Positions 9,698 through 18,271 of a DNA stretch of 64,000 bases are shown here, piece after piece. The notes beneath the pieces were generated by a model. It saw nothing but the letters and a program-made list of their open reading frames with translations, ran no database searches and had not been told where the DNA came from. The DNA comes from Streptomyces niveus. GTDB taxonomy: Bacteria > Actinomycetota > Actinomycetes > Streptomycetales > Streptomycetaceae. The stretch's first letter is position 1, and each line of letters opens with the position of its first letter. The position numbers were made by a program, and so were the translations under genes. The DNA is taken from contig NZ_CP018047.1 in NCBI RefSeq assembly GCF_002009175.1, positions 5,456,001-5,520,000 of the forward strand. Direction: 5' to 3'.

Positions 9698-9859
9698 GGG
9701 GCTCCATCCACAGGTGTATCCGCTCGTGCGTACGCGCCGGCGAGCGCGTCCGGACGCGGACAGCCTCACACCCATACCTGACATCCGCCGTCATGTATGG
9801 GTACGGCACTCCCGACCCCGGAGCGCTCCGCACCGCCCCCGACGTGCCACACTTCGCCC

Positions 9860-10348
9860 ATGCGCGTGTATCTCGGCTCCGACCATGCCGGCTTCGAACT
9901 CAAGAACCACCTCGTCGAATGGCTCACGGCCCACGGCCACGAGCCCGTCGACTGCGGCCCGCACATCTACGACGCCCAGGACGACTATCCGCCGTTCTGC
10001 CTCCGCGCCGCGGAGCGGACCGCGGCCGACCCGGAGTCCCTCGGCATCGTGATCGGCGGCTCCGGCAACGGCGAGCAGATGGCCGCGAACAAGGTGAAGG
10101 GCGTGCGCGCCGCGCTCGTGTGGAACGAGCAGACCGCGGCGCTCAGCCGCGAGCACAACAACGCGAACGTGATCTCCGTCGGCGGCCGGATGCACACCCA
10201 GGACGAGTCGACCAAGTTCGTGGAGATCTTCCTCGCCACCGCGTACACGGGGGAGGAGCGCCACGCGCGCCGCATCGAGATGCTCGCGACGTACGAGGAG
10301 ACCGGCGAGGTGCCGCCGATCCCGGCGCACCACCCGAAGCAGGACTGA
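9860..10348 (+). CDS. Ribose-5-phosphate isomerase B family (RpiB/LacAB)
   Basis: 162-aa isomerase, probably interconverting ribose 5-phosphate and ribulose 5-phosphate. RpiB signatures are MRVYLGSDHAGFELK at the start, the anion-hole loop GIVIGGSGNGEQMAANKVKG, and NNANVISVGGR. In this sequence the position often occupied by the catalytic Cys reads GGSGNG, as in the Ser/Gly-type actinobacterial members. The length is normal for the family. A strong hairpin follows the stop. The specific activity could be a related sugar-phosphate isomerase. Confidence 0.88.
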   Translation: MRVYLGSDHAGFELKNHLVEWLTAHGHEPVDCGPHIYDAQDDYPPFCLRAAERTAADPESLGIVIGGSGNGEQMAANKVKGVRAALVWNEQTAALSREHNNANVISVGGRMHTQDESTKFVEIFLATAYTGEERHARRIEMLATYEETGEVPPIPAHHPKQD

Positions 10349-10369
10349 GCCCGGCCCGCAGCAGCGAAC

Positions 10370-10399
10370 GGTGCCGCCGGGCGCGCGCCCGGCGGCACC
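10370..10399 (+). terminator. Hairpin terminator after rpiB-like gene
   Basis: A perfect 30-nt palindrome, arms 10370-10384 and 10385-10399 (arm GGTGCCGCCGGGCGC), lies 22 nt past the isomerase stop. No T-run follows, as is usual for Streptomyces stem terminators. Confidence 0.6.
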
Positions 10400-10432
10400 G
10401 CCATGTCACCCTCCACGCACCGAGGAGAACCC

Positions 10433-11254
10433 GTGCCCGAGGGGCATACGATCCACCGCCTCGCCCAGGACCTCAACCACCGCTTCGCCACGGAACCGGT
10501 GCGCGTCGCCAGCCCCCAGGGCCGGTTCGGCGAGAGCGCCGCGCTCCTCGACGGCCAGGTGACCGACGGCGCGAGCGCCCACGGGAAGCATCTCTTCGCC
10601 GGCTTCGGCGACAGCGGCTGGATCCATGTCCATCTCGGCCTGTTCGGCAAGGTCGCGCTCGGCGACACCCCCGCCCCGCCGCCCACCGACACCGTCCGGC
10701 TGCGCCTGCTGAGCGACACCTCGTACATGGACCTGCGCGGCCCCACCACCTGCGCGCTGATCACCGGACCTGAGAAGCAGGCGATACACGAGCGGCTCGG
10801 ACCCGACCCGCTGCGCCCGCCCGACGCGCCGGGCAACGACCCGGAGCGCGCGTGGGCGCGGATCTCCCGCTCCCGTACCACCGTCGCCGCCCTGCTCATG
10901 GACCAGAAGATCATCGCGGGCGTCGGCAACGTCTACCGGGCCGAGGTTCTTTTCCGGCACGGCATCGACCCCTACCGCGTGGGCCGTGACCTCACCCGCG
11001 CCGAGTGGGACGCGATCTGGGCGGACCTCGTCCTGCTGATGCGCGAGGGCGTACGGCACAACCGCATCGACACCGTACGGCCCGAGCATCTGCCCGAGGC
11101 GATGGGCCGCGCGCCGCGCGTGGACGACCACGGCGGTGAGGTGTACGTCTACCGGCGCGCGACCATGCCCTGCCACCTCTGCGGCACCGAGATCCGCACG
11201 GCCCCACTCGCCGCCCGCAACCTCTTCTGGTGCCCGGGGTGCCAGCGGGCCTGA
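10433..11254 (+). CDS. Fpg/Nei family DNA glycosylase
   Basis: 273-aa base-excision repair glycosylase/AP lyase. After removal of the initiator, the mature N-terminus is PEGHTIHRLA, giving the catalytic Pro1-Glu2 pair of the family. Domain order is an N-terminal beta-sandwich, H2TH (MDQKIIAGVGNVYRAEVLFRHGIDP) and a C-terminal zinc finger with paired cysteines (CHLCG ... CPGCQ). GTG 10433 is chosen because GAGGAGAA lies just upstream and only this start gives PEG. PEGHT suits endonuclease VIII-like (Nei) enzymes acting on oxidised pyrimidines. Confidence 0.9.
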   Translation: MPEGHTIHRLAQDLNHRFATEPVRVASPQGRFGESAALLDGQVTDGASAHGKHLFAGFGDSGWIHVHLGLFGKVALGDTPAPPPTDTVRLRLLSDTSYMDLRGPTTCALITGPEKQAIHERLGPDPLRPPDAPGNDPERAWARISRSRTTVAALLMDQKIIAGVGNVYRAEVLFRHGIDPYRVGRDLTRAEWDAIWADLVLLMREGVRHNRIDTVRPEHLPEAMGRAPRVDDHGGEVYVYRRATMPCHLCGTEIRTAPLAARNLFWCPGCQRA

Positions 11255-11545
11255 CCGGTCTCGTCCGGATCAGGCCCGGCGTCTCGCCGGAGCCGGAGCC
11301 TGTGGCGTACGGCCGGATCGACCCGCGGGCGGACGGCGCCCGTTCTCCGGACACGCCCCGGTGAACTGCCGGGGGATCAGGCAGGGCTCACTCCCCAGCA
11401 CTCGGGCTCTCGCCCGTAGCCCCCGAGGGGGCACGCAGCCGACGTGACATCAGCCCCTGTCGGCGGCGGGCGTTCTCCGATCCGGCGCGGTCCGAACGAC
11501 GGCCCCGGTCGCCGTCGGCAGACGCACCGCCCCCGCCTCGCGGAC
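11255..11545 (+). other. Gene-free region with decayed MITE-like fragments
   Basis: No gene is seen. At 11322-11358 the sequence resembles the right end of the MITE at 14292-14500 (GCGGGCGGACGGCGC, then CCGGACACGCC). At 11413-11435 it resembles that MITE's internal CCCGTAGCCCCCGAGGGGG hairpin. The order is rearranged, so these look like relics of earlier insertions. Confidence 0.4.
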
Positions 11546-11549
11546 CTAG

Positions 11550-11766
11550 GGCGTGTCCGCAAAGTAGCGCCGTCGGCCCGCAGGGCGGGGCCCGCGGCGT
11601 CTGGTGCGGTGCATCGCAAGGGGCGGAGGATCGGTGTTGTGGATGGACCAGCCGTACTCGGCCGACTCCGACAACGCAGGGGGCACCTCCCGTGCCCCCT
11701 CGGGGGCTACGGGGGAGAGGTGCCGTGCCAGGCGTCGCGTGCCAGGCGCGACTTTGCGGACACGCC
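11550..11766 (+). repeat. MITE copy A (217 bp, CTAG target duplication)
   Basis: Non-coding element bounded by 16-bp perfect terminal inverted repeats (GGCGTGTCCGCAAAGT and its complement), extending to about 22 bp with one mismatch. CTAG occurs on both sides (11546-11549 and 11767-11770), fitting the YTAR duplications of IS5-type transposases. The right CTAG supplies the stop codon of the convergent acetyltransferase gene. An inverted copy lies at 14292-14500. Confidence 0.85.
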
Positions 11767-13038
11767 CTAGAAGCCGTGTGGCAGCCACGGCGCCACCGGG
11801 GAGGCGAAGGCGATCGATGCCTCCGTCAGTGCGCCGGGGCGCAGTTCGCGTACGAGACCCGCCCGCGCCAGCGCGGCCGGTGAGGTGTCGCCCAGATACA
11901 TCATGGCCAACTCCCGCACGGAGAGCGACAGATCGGCCGCGTCCGCCGTCCGCTCGCAGGACGCGCCCTTCTCGTCACCGATCAGCCGCCAACGGCCCTC
12001 GTTCCAGGGGCAGAAGGCGTCGTCCACCTCGAACACCACATCCACCGGCGCCTGGTAGGCCCGGGCCGCGAGTGCCGCGCCCACCTCCACCAGCCGTACG
12101 TGGAGCGAGTCCCGCACCCCGAGGCCGGCACGGCGGACGTCGGAGACCAGGAACTGGATCGGGTCGTCCACCGGCAGGTTCGACGCGCTCACCATCGACG
12201 TCAGATCGATCCCGGCGAGGAAGCGCCACACGGTGGCGTATGTCACGGGGTCCAGCGCCGCCACCTGATCGACCACGACCGTGCCCTTCGGGCCCGCCGA
12301 ATCCCAGGTGGGCTTGATGCGGAAGACCGCGTAACCCACCGTCTCGGCGTCGTCGCCCTCGCCGCGCCGCGCGAGCACGCACTGGAGCGCGGACGCGCCC
12401 TCGCGCGTCTCCGGCGGGTCGATCAGCAGCTTCCGGTCCCAGCCCGGCCGCCGCTCCAGCATTCCGGGGCGGCTCGCGACCAGGCGCGCGTACACCGACT
12501 CGATCGCCTCCCGCGCGTCGTCGGGCGCGACGTACCGCAGCCGTGTCCCGTCACCGCCGTCACCGTCACCGCCGGCGCCCGGGGCGCTGGGCACCTTCAC
12601 CGAGACGCGCGAGGTGTCGATCTCGGCGCTCAACTGCCGCGTACCGACGCCGTATCCGAACCGGCCGTAGATCTCCGGCTCCGAGGCGGTCAGCAGCGCG
12701 ACCGACTGGCCCCACGCGCGGACGTCGTCCAACTGCCGCCGCATCATGGAGGTGAGGATCCCGCGCCTGCGGTGCGTCGCCGCGACGCTCACCATCGTGA
12801 CGCCGGCGGCGGACACGACACCGCCGCCGGGCACCGAGAGCCCGAAGGTGAAGGCCCCCGCGGTCCCCACGCACTCCTCGCCGTCCCAGACGCCGATCGA
12901 GCGTTCGTACTCCGTCACGGAGCGCCACATCTCGCGCTGGTCCGCGGAGCCGGCGAGCGCCCCGCCGAACGCTCTCTCCAACGTCCCGAACCAGCGGTCC
13001 CACTCGGAGGCTTCGAGTACTCGCAAGTCTGTGGTCAT
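11767..13038 (-). CDS. GNAT N-acetyltransferase, Eis-like
   Basis: 423-aa two-domain acetyltransferase of the Eis family with a C-terminal SCP2-like domain. The acetyl-CoA loop is in VTMVSVAATHRRRGILTSMMR (about residues 80-100). EPEIYGRFGYG is a strong Eis signature. The end (YLGDTSPAALARAGLVREL ... FASPVAPWLPHGF) is the usual Eis C-terminus. Mycobacterial Eis acetylates aminoglycosides and proteins; the substrate here is not predictable. The TAG stop lies inside the CTAG target duplication of MITE copy A. A Gly/Asp-rich insert (GAGGDGDGGDG) sits near residue 165. Confidence 0.9.
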   Translation of the reverse strand: MTTDLRVLEASEWDRWFGTLERAFGGALAGSADQREMWRSVTEYERSIGVWDGEECVGTAGAFTFGLSVPGGGVVSAAGVTMVSVAATHRRRGILTSMMRRQLDDVRAWGQSVALLTASEPEIYGRFGYGVGTRQLSAEIDTSRVSVKVPSAPGAGGDGDGGDGTRLRYVAPDDAREAIESVYARLVASRPGMLERRPGWDRKLLIDPPETREGASALQCVLARRGEGDDAETVGYAVFRIKPTWDSAGPKGTVVVDQVAALDPVTYATVWRFLAGIDLTSMVSASNLPVDDPIQFLVSDVRRAGLGVRDSLHVRLVEVGAALAARAYQAPVDVVFEVDDAFCPWNEGRWRLIGDEKGASCERTADAADLSLSVRELAMMYLGDTSPAALARAGLVRELRPGALTEASIAFASPVAPWLPHGF

Positions 13039-13130
13039 ATGCCATCAGTACCAGGGAGCGGGCGGTCGAGGCGACCCGATATCGAACGCAATGTCACAGG
13101 GGTCCCCTGCACGGCGAGCCCACTGATGGA

Positions 13131-13136
13131 TAGGGT
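13131..13136 (+). promoter_or_regulatory. Candidate -10 box TAGGGT upstream of the phosphatase
   Basis: TAGGGT ends 9 nt before the ATG at 13146 and no Shine-Dalgarno is present between them, so a leaderless or near-leaderless transcript is plausible. The -35 is weak. Inference from spacing only. Confidence 0.35.
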
Positions 13137-13145
13137 CAAACAACA

Positions 13146-14291
13146 ATGACCGGTGGAGCGAAGGCGGATTCGTACACGGCCCGGATGCGCAAGTCGCTGC
13201 ACCGGGCCCGCAACGCCGTGCGCAAATCCGGGGTCGACTACTTCCGGGGCGACGGCTCGGACTGGATCGCGCTCGTCGGACTGATGCTGACCGTCCCGGG
13301 AATCGCCTTCGCCACCATGGCGATCCCCGTCTGGTTCGCGCCCTCCGCGCTGGTCCTGCCGATCGTCGCCGGGGGACTGCTGCTGCGGCCCTCCAGCCTG
13401 CTCAGCCTGTACGCGGTCGCCGCCACCGCCCTGATCGTCGAATCGCTCGTCCTCGGCCCGTACGACCAGGGGCCGGCCACGGTGACGCCCGGGACCGTCC
13501 TGGTGGTGGCGGCCTGCGGGCTCTTCGGACTGCTCATAGCCCAGTTCAGGGCCCGCGTCGGGGTGCCGTGGCGGCGCGGCGGCACGATGCTCTTCGACCT
13601 GCGCGAACGCATCCGGGTCCAGAGCGCGCTGCCGCAGCTGCCGAAGGGCTGGCACCGTGAGATGGCGCTGCGGCCGGCCGGCGGCCAGTCCTTCTCCGGC
13701 GACTTCGTCGTCGCGGCCCGAACCAACGGCGGCCGCACCCTCGAAGTCGTCCTCACGGACGTCTCCGGCAAGGGCATGGACGCGGGCTCCCGCGCGCTGC
13801 TGCTGTCCGGCGCGTTCGGCGGACTGCTCGGCTCGCTCCCGCCCCACGACTTCCTCCCGGCCGCCAACGGCTATCTGCTCCGCCAGGACTGGGACGAGGG
13901 CTTCGCGACCTCCATCCACCTCGTCCTGGACCTCGAATCCGGCGAGTACGAACTGCTCTCGGCGGGCCATCTGCCCGCGCTCCAGCTCCACGCGGGCAGC
14001 GGCCGCTGGGAGGAGATGGCGGGCGAGGGCCCGCTCCTCGGCGTCTACGACCGCGCGGAGTTCGACCCGGTGAAGGGGTCACTGCTGCCGGGCGACGTGC
14101 TGATGCTGTTCACCGACGGTCTGGTCGAGGCGCCGGGCCGCGATCTGAGCGAGGGCATAGACCGCCTGTCGGGCGAGGCGGACCGCTATGTCGCGGCGGG
14201 CTTCGAGGGTGCGGCCTGGCATCTGATCGAGGCGGTGGCCAAGGACGTGAACGACGACCGGGCGCTGCTGCTGATCTGCCGCGAGGGCTAG
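13146..14291 (+). CDS. Membrane-anchored PP2C/SpoIIE-type serine phosphatase
   Basis: 381-aa protein with three to four membrane segments at about residues 38-135 (WIALVGLMLTVPGIAFATMAIPVWF, VTPGTVLVVAACGLFGLLIAQ), followed by a SpoIIE/RsbU-type phosphatase domain. Metal-binding acidic motifs are GGQSFSGDFVVAA, LTDVSGKGMDAG and LFTDGLVE. Such proteins dephosphorylate anti-anti-sigma factors in stress or development pathways (family knowledge). No sensor domain is seen beyond the membrane part. The final TAG stop is part of the CTAG duplication of MITE copy B. Confidence 0.9.
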   Translation: MTGGAKADSYTARMRKSLHRARNAVRKSGVDYFRGDGSDWIALVGLMLTVPGIAFATMAIPVWFAPSALVLPIVAGGLLLRPSSLLSLYAVAATALIVESLVLGPYDQGPATVTPGTVLVVAACGLFGLLIAQFRARVGVPWRRGGTMLFDLRERIRVQSALPQLPKGWHREMALRPAGGQSFSGDFVVAARTNGGRTLEVVLTDVSGKGMDAGSRALLLSGAFGGLLGSLPPHDFLPAANGYLLRQDWDEGFATSIHLVLDLESGEYELLSAGHLPALQLHAGSGRWEEMAGEGPLLGVYDRAEFDPVKGSLLPGDVLMLFTDGLVEAPGRDLSEGIDRLSGEADRYVAAGFEGAAWHLIEAVAKDVNDDRALLLICREG

Positions 14292-14500
14292 GGCGTGTCC
14301 GCGAAGTCCCGCCTGGCCCGCGGCGCCTGGCACGGCATCTCTCCCCCGTAGCCCCCGAGGGGGCACGGGAGGTGCCCCCTGCGTTGTCGGAGCCGGCCAA
14401 GTACATCCAGTACGAGACCGATTCTCCGCCTTGCGATGCGCCGCACCGGACGCCGCGGGCCCCGCCCTGCGGGCGGACGGCGCTACTTTCCGGACACGCC
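14292..14500 (-). repeat. MITE copy B (209 bp, CTAG target duplication)
   Basis: Inverted relative of MITE copy A; read on the minus strand it aligns along its length with copy A. Terminal inverted repeats are about 22 bp and slightly diverged (GGCGTGTCCGCGAAGT versus GGCGTGTCCGGAAAGT). CTAG flanks both sides (14288-14291 and 14501-14504). The left CTAG includes the TAG stop of the phosphatase. The internal hairpin CCCCGAGGGGGC is shared. Confidence 0.85.
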
Positions 14501-14603
14501 CTAGAGCACTTCTCCCCGATCTGCCCGATCCCGCCGATCTCCCCGGGCTCGCGGGGACAGTTGAGGGCCGGCACCTGTCGGTACCGGCCCTCCGTCGTGT
14601 GGG

Positions 14604-15839
14604 TCAGGCGCCCGACGCCTTCGCCAGTGTCAGGTCACCGTCCGAGGTGTCGTCGCCGGACGGACCACCATCGTCGCCGCCACCTCCGTCACCGCCGCCG
14701 CGTCCGCCGCCCGGCAGCACCCGCGCCAGCCAGTGCGACTTGGCCGCGGCCAGGGGCCCGAGGACCGCGAGGATCAGGACGTAGCCCGCGATGAACGGGG
14801 CCAGACGCGCGTCCAGTGCCGCGCCCGCCGCCATCGTCGCGAGGATCAGGGCGAATTCGCCGCGTGCGACCAGCGTCGTCGCGACGTTCGCGGCGGGACC
14901 GGACCCGAAGTGGTAGATACGGGCGGCCACCAGCCCGGCCACGATGTTCATCGTCAGCGTCAGGGCGACGGCGGCCAGGACCGGCCACAGCACCTTCGGC
15001 AGATCGCCCGGATTGATGGACAGCCCGAAGGCGAAGAAGAAGATCGCGCCGAACGCGTCCCGCAGCGGGTGCACGAGCGTGCGGATCCGGTCGCCGGAGG
15101 TCGTACTGCCCAGCATCAGACCGACCATGAACGCACCGATCGCGTCCGCGACACCGAACCACTCGGAGACCCCGGCCATGAAGACCGCCGTGCCGAGGAA
15201 GGAGATGACGAGCAGTTCGTCGTCCTTCGTGTTGATGAGGCGGCCGATGACCTTCTTGCCGAACCGCGCGGCGAGCGCCAGCAGCAGTAGGAACCCGAAC
15301 GCCTTTCCGCCGTCGGCGAGCGCGGCCGAGAGGCTGTCGGCGCCGGACAGGATCGGCTGGAGCGCGGCCAGGTAGAGCGCCAGGAAGATGTCCTCGACGA
15401 CGATGATCCCGAGGATCGGCTTCGTCTCCGGATTCCCGATACGCCCCAGGTCGACCAGGATCTTCGTGACGATCGCGGACGAGGAGATACCGAGCACACC
15501 GGCGAGCACCAGCGCCTCGGAGGTGCCCCAGCCCAGCGCGAAACCGAAGCCGAGCCCGGCGCCCACGTTCAGCGCGAGATAGGCGCCGCCGGCGAGGGCC
15601 ATCTTGCGGCCGCCCGCCTTGAGATCGTCCAGATGGAATTCGAGGCCGAGGTAGAAGAGCAGCAGTACGAGGCCGAGGGCCGAGAGCATCTCCAGCTCGT
15701 GCGGGTCGGAGACGAGCACGATGCCGGGGGTGTGCGGGCCGAGCAGGATTCCGGCCAGGATGAACAGCGGGATCGTCGGCAGCTCGATCCGGCTGCCGAG
15801 ACGGGCGAGGAGAGCGGCAGCAAGGAAGGCGCCGCCCAT
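14604..15839 (-). CDS. Cation:proton antiporter, CPA2/KefB-like
   Basis: 411-aa (or slightly longer) integral membrane antiporter with about twelve hydrophobic segments. CPA2 markers include LPTIPLFILAGILLGPHTPG, LFYLGLEFHLDDLK, LGISSSAIVTKIL and FFFAFGLSINPGDLP. A Gly/Asp-rich C-terminal tail replaces any large regulatory domain. The first ATG (15839) has no ribosome site. A strong GGAGGAACG lies 8 nt before an in-frame ATC at 15864-15866, which would add IGHADTLIA in front, so initiation may be at ATC. Likely exports K+ or Na+ against protons. Confidence 0.88.
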   Translation of the reverse strand: MGGAFLAAALLARLGSRIELPTIPLFILAGILLGPHTPGIVLVSDPHELEMLSALGLVLLLFYLGLEFHLDDLKAGGRKMALAGGAYLALNVGAGLGFGFALGWGTSEALVLAGVLGISSSAIVTKILVDLGRIGNPETKPILGIIVVEDIFLALYLAALQPILSGADSLSAALADGGKAFGFLLLLALAARFGKKVIGRLINTKDDELLVISFLGTAVFMAGVSEWFGVADAIGAFMVGLMLGSTTSGDRIRTLVHPLRDAFGAIFFFAFGLSINPGDLPKVLWPVLAAVALTLTMNIVAGLVAARIYHFGSGPAANVATTLVARGEFALILATMAAGAALDARLAPFIAGYVLILAVLGPLAAAKSHWLARVLPGGGRGGGDGGGGDDGGPSGDDTSDGDLTLAKASGA

Positions 15840-15970
15840 GGCTATGAGCGTGTCTGCGTGTCCGATGGGACCGTTCCTCCATCAAGTCAAAGGCGCGTCA
15901 AGGAAGCGTCAGTAATTAGTTTACCAAACCATTTACTCTGCAAGTTTTGACCGACTATGGAGTTCGCCAC

Positions 15971-16420
15971 ATGACGTATCTCAGCCTGGCCGACGTGGAG
16001 TTCATCGCCCGCGAGGCGCACGCCGGCCAGCGGGACAAGGCCGGCCGGCCGTACGCGGAACATCTACGGGCGGTCGCCGACGGGGTCAGGGCGCGGGGCG
16101 GCTCGGACGAGCAGATCGCCGCCGCGTGGCTGCACGACTCGGTCGAGGACGACGCGCTGTCCCGCGCGTGGCTCGACGCCGCGGCGCTGCCGCCGTCGGT
16201 CAAGGGGATGGTTCTCGCCGTCACGAAGGTCCGGGGCGAGGACACCGTCACGTACACCCGCCGCATCCTCGCCACCCCCGGCGCGCTGCTCGTCAAGGAG
16301 GCGGACCTGGCGCACAACGCGGATCCGGGCCGCCTCGCCGTACTGGACGAGGCGACCCGGATCAGGCTCACCGAGAAATACGCGGAGGTACGGCGGCTAC
16401 TTGGACTGCCCCGCCCGTGA
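15971..16420 (+). CDS. HD-domain protein (short SpoT/MESH1-like hydrolase)
   Basis: 149-aa soluble protein with an HD fold. Residues FIAREAHAGQRDKAGRPYAEHLRAV carry the first metal histidine, AAWLHDSVEDD the HD pair, and VKEADLAHNAD the distal acidic metal ligand. The layout and size match small ppGpp-hydrolase-like HD proteins, but a nucleotide substrate is inferred only. ATG 15971 has GGAG at suitable spacing. The last 24 bp overlap tail-to-tail with the acyltransferase gene. Confidence 0.8.
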   Translation: MTYLSLADVEFIAREAHAGQRDKAGRPYAEHLRAVADGVRARGGSDEQIAAAWLHDSVEDDALSRAWLDAAALPPSVKGMVLAVTKVRGEDTVTYTRRILATPGALLVKEADLAHNADPGRLAVLDEATRIRLTEKYAEVRRLLGLPRP

Positions 16421-17596
16421 CGCCGCGTCCCGCACCGGGTCCTGCCGGAACGCCCACTTCATCTCCGGCTCCGTCGCGAAGCGGAAGAGCCGGCGTACCG
16501 GGGGTGTGCACAGCAGCGTCATCGCGACGCCCGCGAGCAGTGTGAGGAAGACGCGTCCGGCCGGCTCGGTCAGCCAGACGTTCGTGTCGAAGATCCCGCT
16601 GTACACCGCGCCCTTGACCAGGAAGCCGTGCAGCAGATAGCCGCAGATCGTGCCCGCGCCGAGCGCCGTGAACCACATCTTGCGGCGCGGCACCCAGGCC
16701 AGGAACGCGGCCGTCAGCACCACCGAGCAGCCGAACAGCGCGAAGGTCATGACGACGCCGATCCACCACGGCGCCCCCTGATCCTGCGCCGCGCTGTTGT
16801 GGTAGAACCACGCGTTCTTCATGCGGACGGCCGCCCAGTACGCGAAGACGAGCGCACCCGCGAAGACCGGTACGGCCAGCAGCCTGACCTCACGCCGGCG
16901 CACCAGCTGGAAGTGCTCGGGCTTGAGGATGAGCCCCAGCACGAATAGCGGCAGGAACTGCAGTACGCGCTGGAGGTTGAGGTCCTCGCCGATGTTCGGC
17001 GTGAAGGAGGCGAGCGCGGCGATACCGAGGGCGACCGGCAGGGGATGGCGCAGCGACAGCCAGATGGGGGTGGTCAGCCGCCAGACGAACAACGCGGCCA
17101 GGAACCAGGTGAGATACCAGGGGTCGAGCAGACTGATCGGGTGGCCGGGGTCGTTCGTGACCCGCTTGAACAGCGAGTACGCCACCTCGAAGACGATGTA
17201 GGGGACGGCGATGCCGGTCAGCAGGCGTCTGATCTGGTGCGGGCGGCCGGTGTAACTTCGCGAGAAGTAGCCGGAGATGATGATGAAGGCCGGCATGTGG
17301 AACGAGTAGACGACCATGTAGAGCGCCTTCGTCGCCCGGCTGCCCTCCATCACCGGCTCCCAGGCGTGGCCTACGGCGACCAGCACGATGGCCAGGTACT
17401 TCGCGTTGTCGAAGAACGCGTCTCGCTTCGTGGACGTCTTGGCCGTGGGGGGCGTCGACTTCGCGGAATCCTGAGGGGTCCGTGCAGGGGTTTCGGCCAC
17501 AGCGGCCGATGCGGTCTGCGCTGTTGGGGGGACGGGATCCAACTCCCGGGTGCGGGGGAGTTGAGCCCTCTCATATCCGTGCGGAGCGTGGGACAT
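16397..17596 (-). CDS. Membrane acyltransferase family 3 protein
   Basis: About 399-aa multi-pass membrane protein of the acyltransferase-3/fucose 4-O-acetylase group. The hallmark start of the domain is DNAKYLAIVLVAVGHAWEPV with the conserved His, followed by FHMPAFIIISGYFSRSY, with roughly ten membrane segments. A Thr/Pro/Ala-rich tail of about 60 residues precedes the first segment. Such enzymes O-acetylate surface sugars or secondary metabolites. The exact start is uncertain: AGGAGG lies at 17635-17640, 14 nt before an in-frame TTG (17620) and 8 nt before an in-frame ATC, while MSHAPHG (17596) has a poor ribosome site. Confidence 0.82.
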   Translation of the reverse strand: MSHAPHGYERAQLPRTRELDPVPPTAQTASAAVAETPARTPQDSAKSTPPTAKTSTKRDAFFDNAKYLAIVLVAVGHAWEPVMEGSRATKALYMVVYSFHMPAFIIISGYFSRSYTGRPHQIRRLLTGIAVPYIVFEVAYSLFKRVTNDPGHPISLLDPWYLTWFLAALFVWRLTTPIWLSLRHPLPVALGIAALASFTPNIGEDLNLQRVLQFLPLFVLGLILKPEHFQLVRRREVRLLAVPVFAGALVFAYWAAVRMKNAWFYHNSAAQDQGAPWWIGVVMTFALFGCSVVLTAAFLAWVPRRKMWFTALGAGTICGYLLHGFLVKGAVYSGIFDTNVWLTEPAGRVFLTLLAGVAMTLLCTPPVRRLFRFATEPEMKWAFRQDPVRDAASRAGQSK

Positions 17597-17620
17597 CTGA
17601 TTAACCCTAGCTCCGCACAA

Positions 17621-18054
17621 TGCGATGAGTAAAACCTCCTGCGCAAGTGGGGGTGTTCGACACCGAAGAGTCGCCCACCGGTAGATATGCCCCTGTTAAT
17701 CCCCCTTAAATGGTGCATATCATCAAGGCTTTGGCCTCGATGTGACTGGCAGTGAATTCAATGGGTGAAGTGCCTGGAGATCACCTCGCGATTTCCTGTG
17801 AAGGAGCTGTGCGTGCCGGGGAAATGATCGCGCCGCATTGTCGAATTGACGTCCGCATTTATCCGCCCGCCCCGGGCGGATCCGGTCGCCCACCTGGTAC
17901 ACCCGCCGGTCGATTGGCGCGATCCTTACCTCGATGATTCGTCACGGACCAACACCTGAGGGGAGGTTGATGGCACGATGGAGGCAGCGGGATGAGTGCG
18001 AGGCCGTGAGCTCCCGCGGCCGGCAAGGCGGACCGACCGAGGGTGTGATCAGTT
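17621..18054 (+). other. Gene-free intergenic region
   Basis: 434 bp without a convincing gene. A strong GAGGGGAGG precedes ATG 17970, but the frame it opens runs antiparallel in logic to the small membrane protein gene that follows and shows no protein-like composition. The sequence is less G+C-rich around 17690-17850, as expected for a promoter region. No repeat or RNA gene is recognised. Confidence 0.4.
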
Positions 18055-18249
18055 GTGGCCATTTCACTGTCTGTGGTGCTGCTGTTGGCGATCGTCCTCG
18101 TGGTTCTGATCCGCGGTGGCTCCCTGAAGGGCGGCCCCGCCGTGGTCGCGATCCTGTTCGGCTTCTTCCTGGCGTCCACGGACATGGCGCCGTCGGTGAA
18201 CAGGTTCATGGACTCGATAGCCGAGACGATCAACCAGATCAGCTTCTAG
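18055..18249 (+). CDS. Small conserved-type membrane protein (64 aa)
   Basis: 64-aa protein. Residues 1-20 (VAISLSVVLLLAIVLVVLIR) form a membrane segment, followed by a Lys/Gly linker, a second hydrophobic stretch (VVAILFGFFLASTDMAP) and an amphipathic C-terminus (VNRFMDSIAETINQI). The GTG start at 18055 has only a distant GAGG. The pattern matches short Streptomyces membrane proteins often found near plasmid-type Spd genes. Function unknown. Confidence 0.65.
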   Translation: MAISLSVVLLLAIVLVVLIRGGSLKGGPAVVAILFGFFLASTDMAPSVNRFMDSIAETINQISF

Positions 18250-18271
18250 CGACCCGGCCGGACTTGACCCC

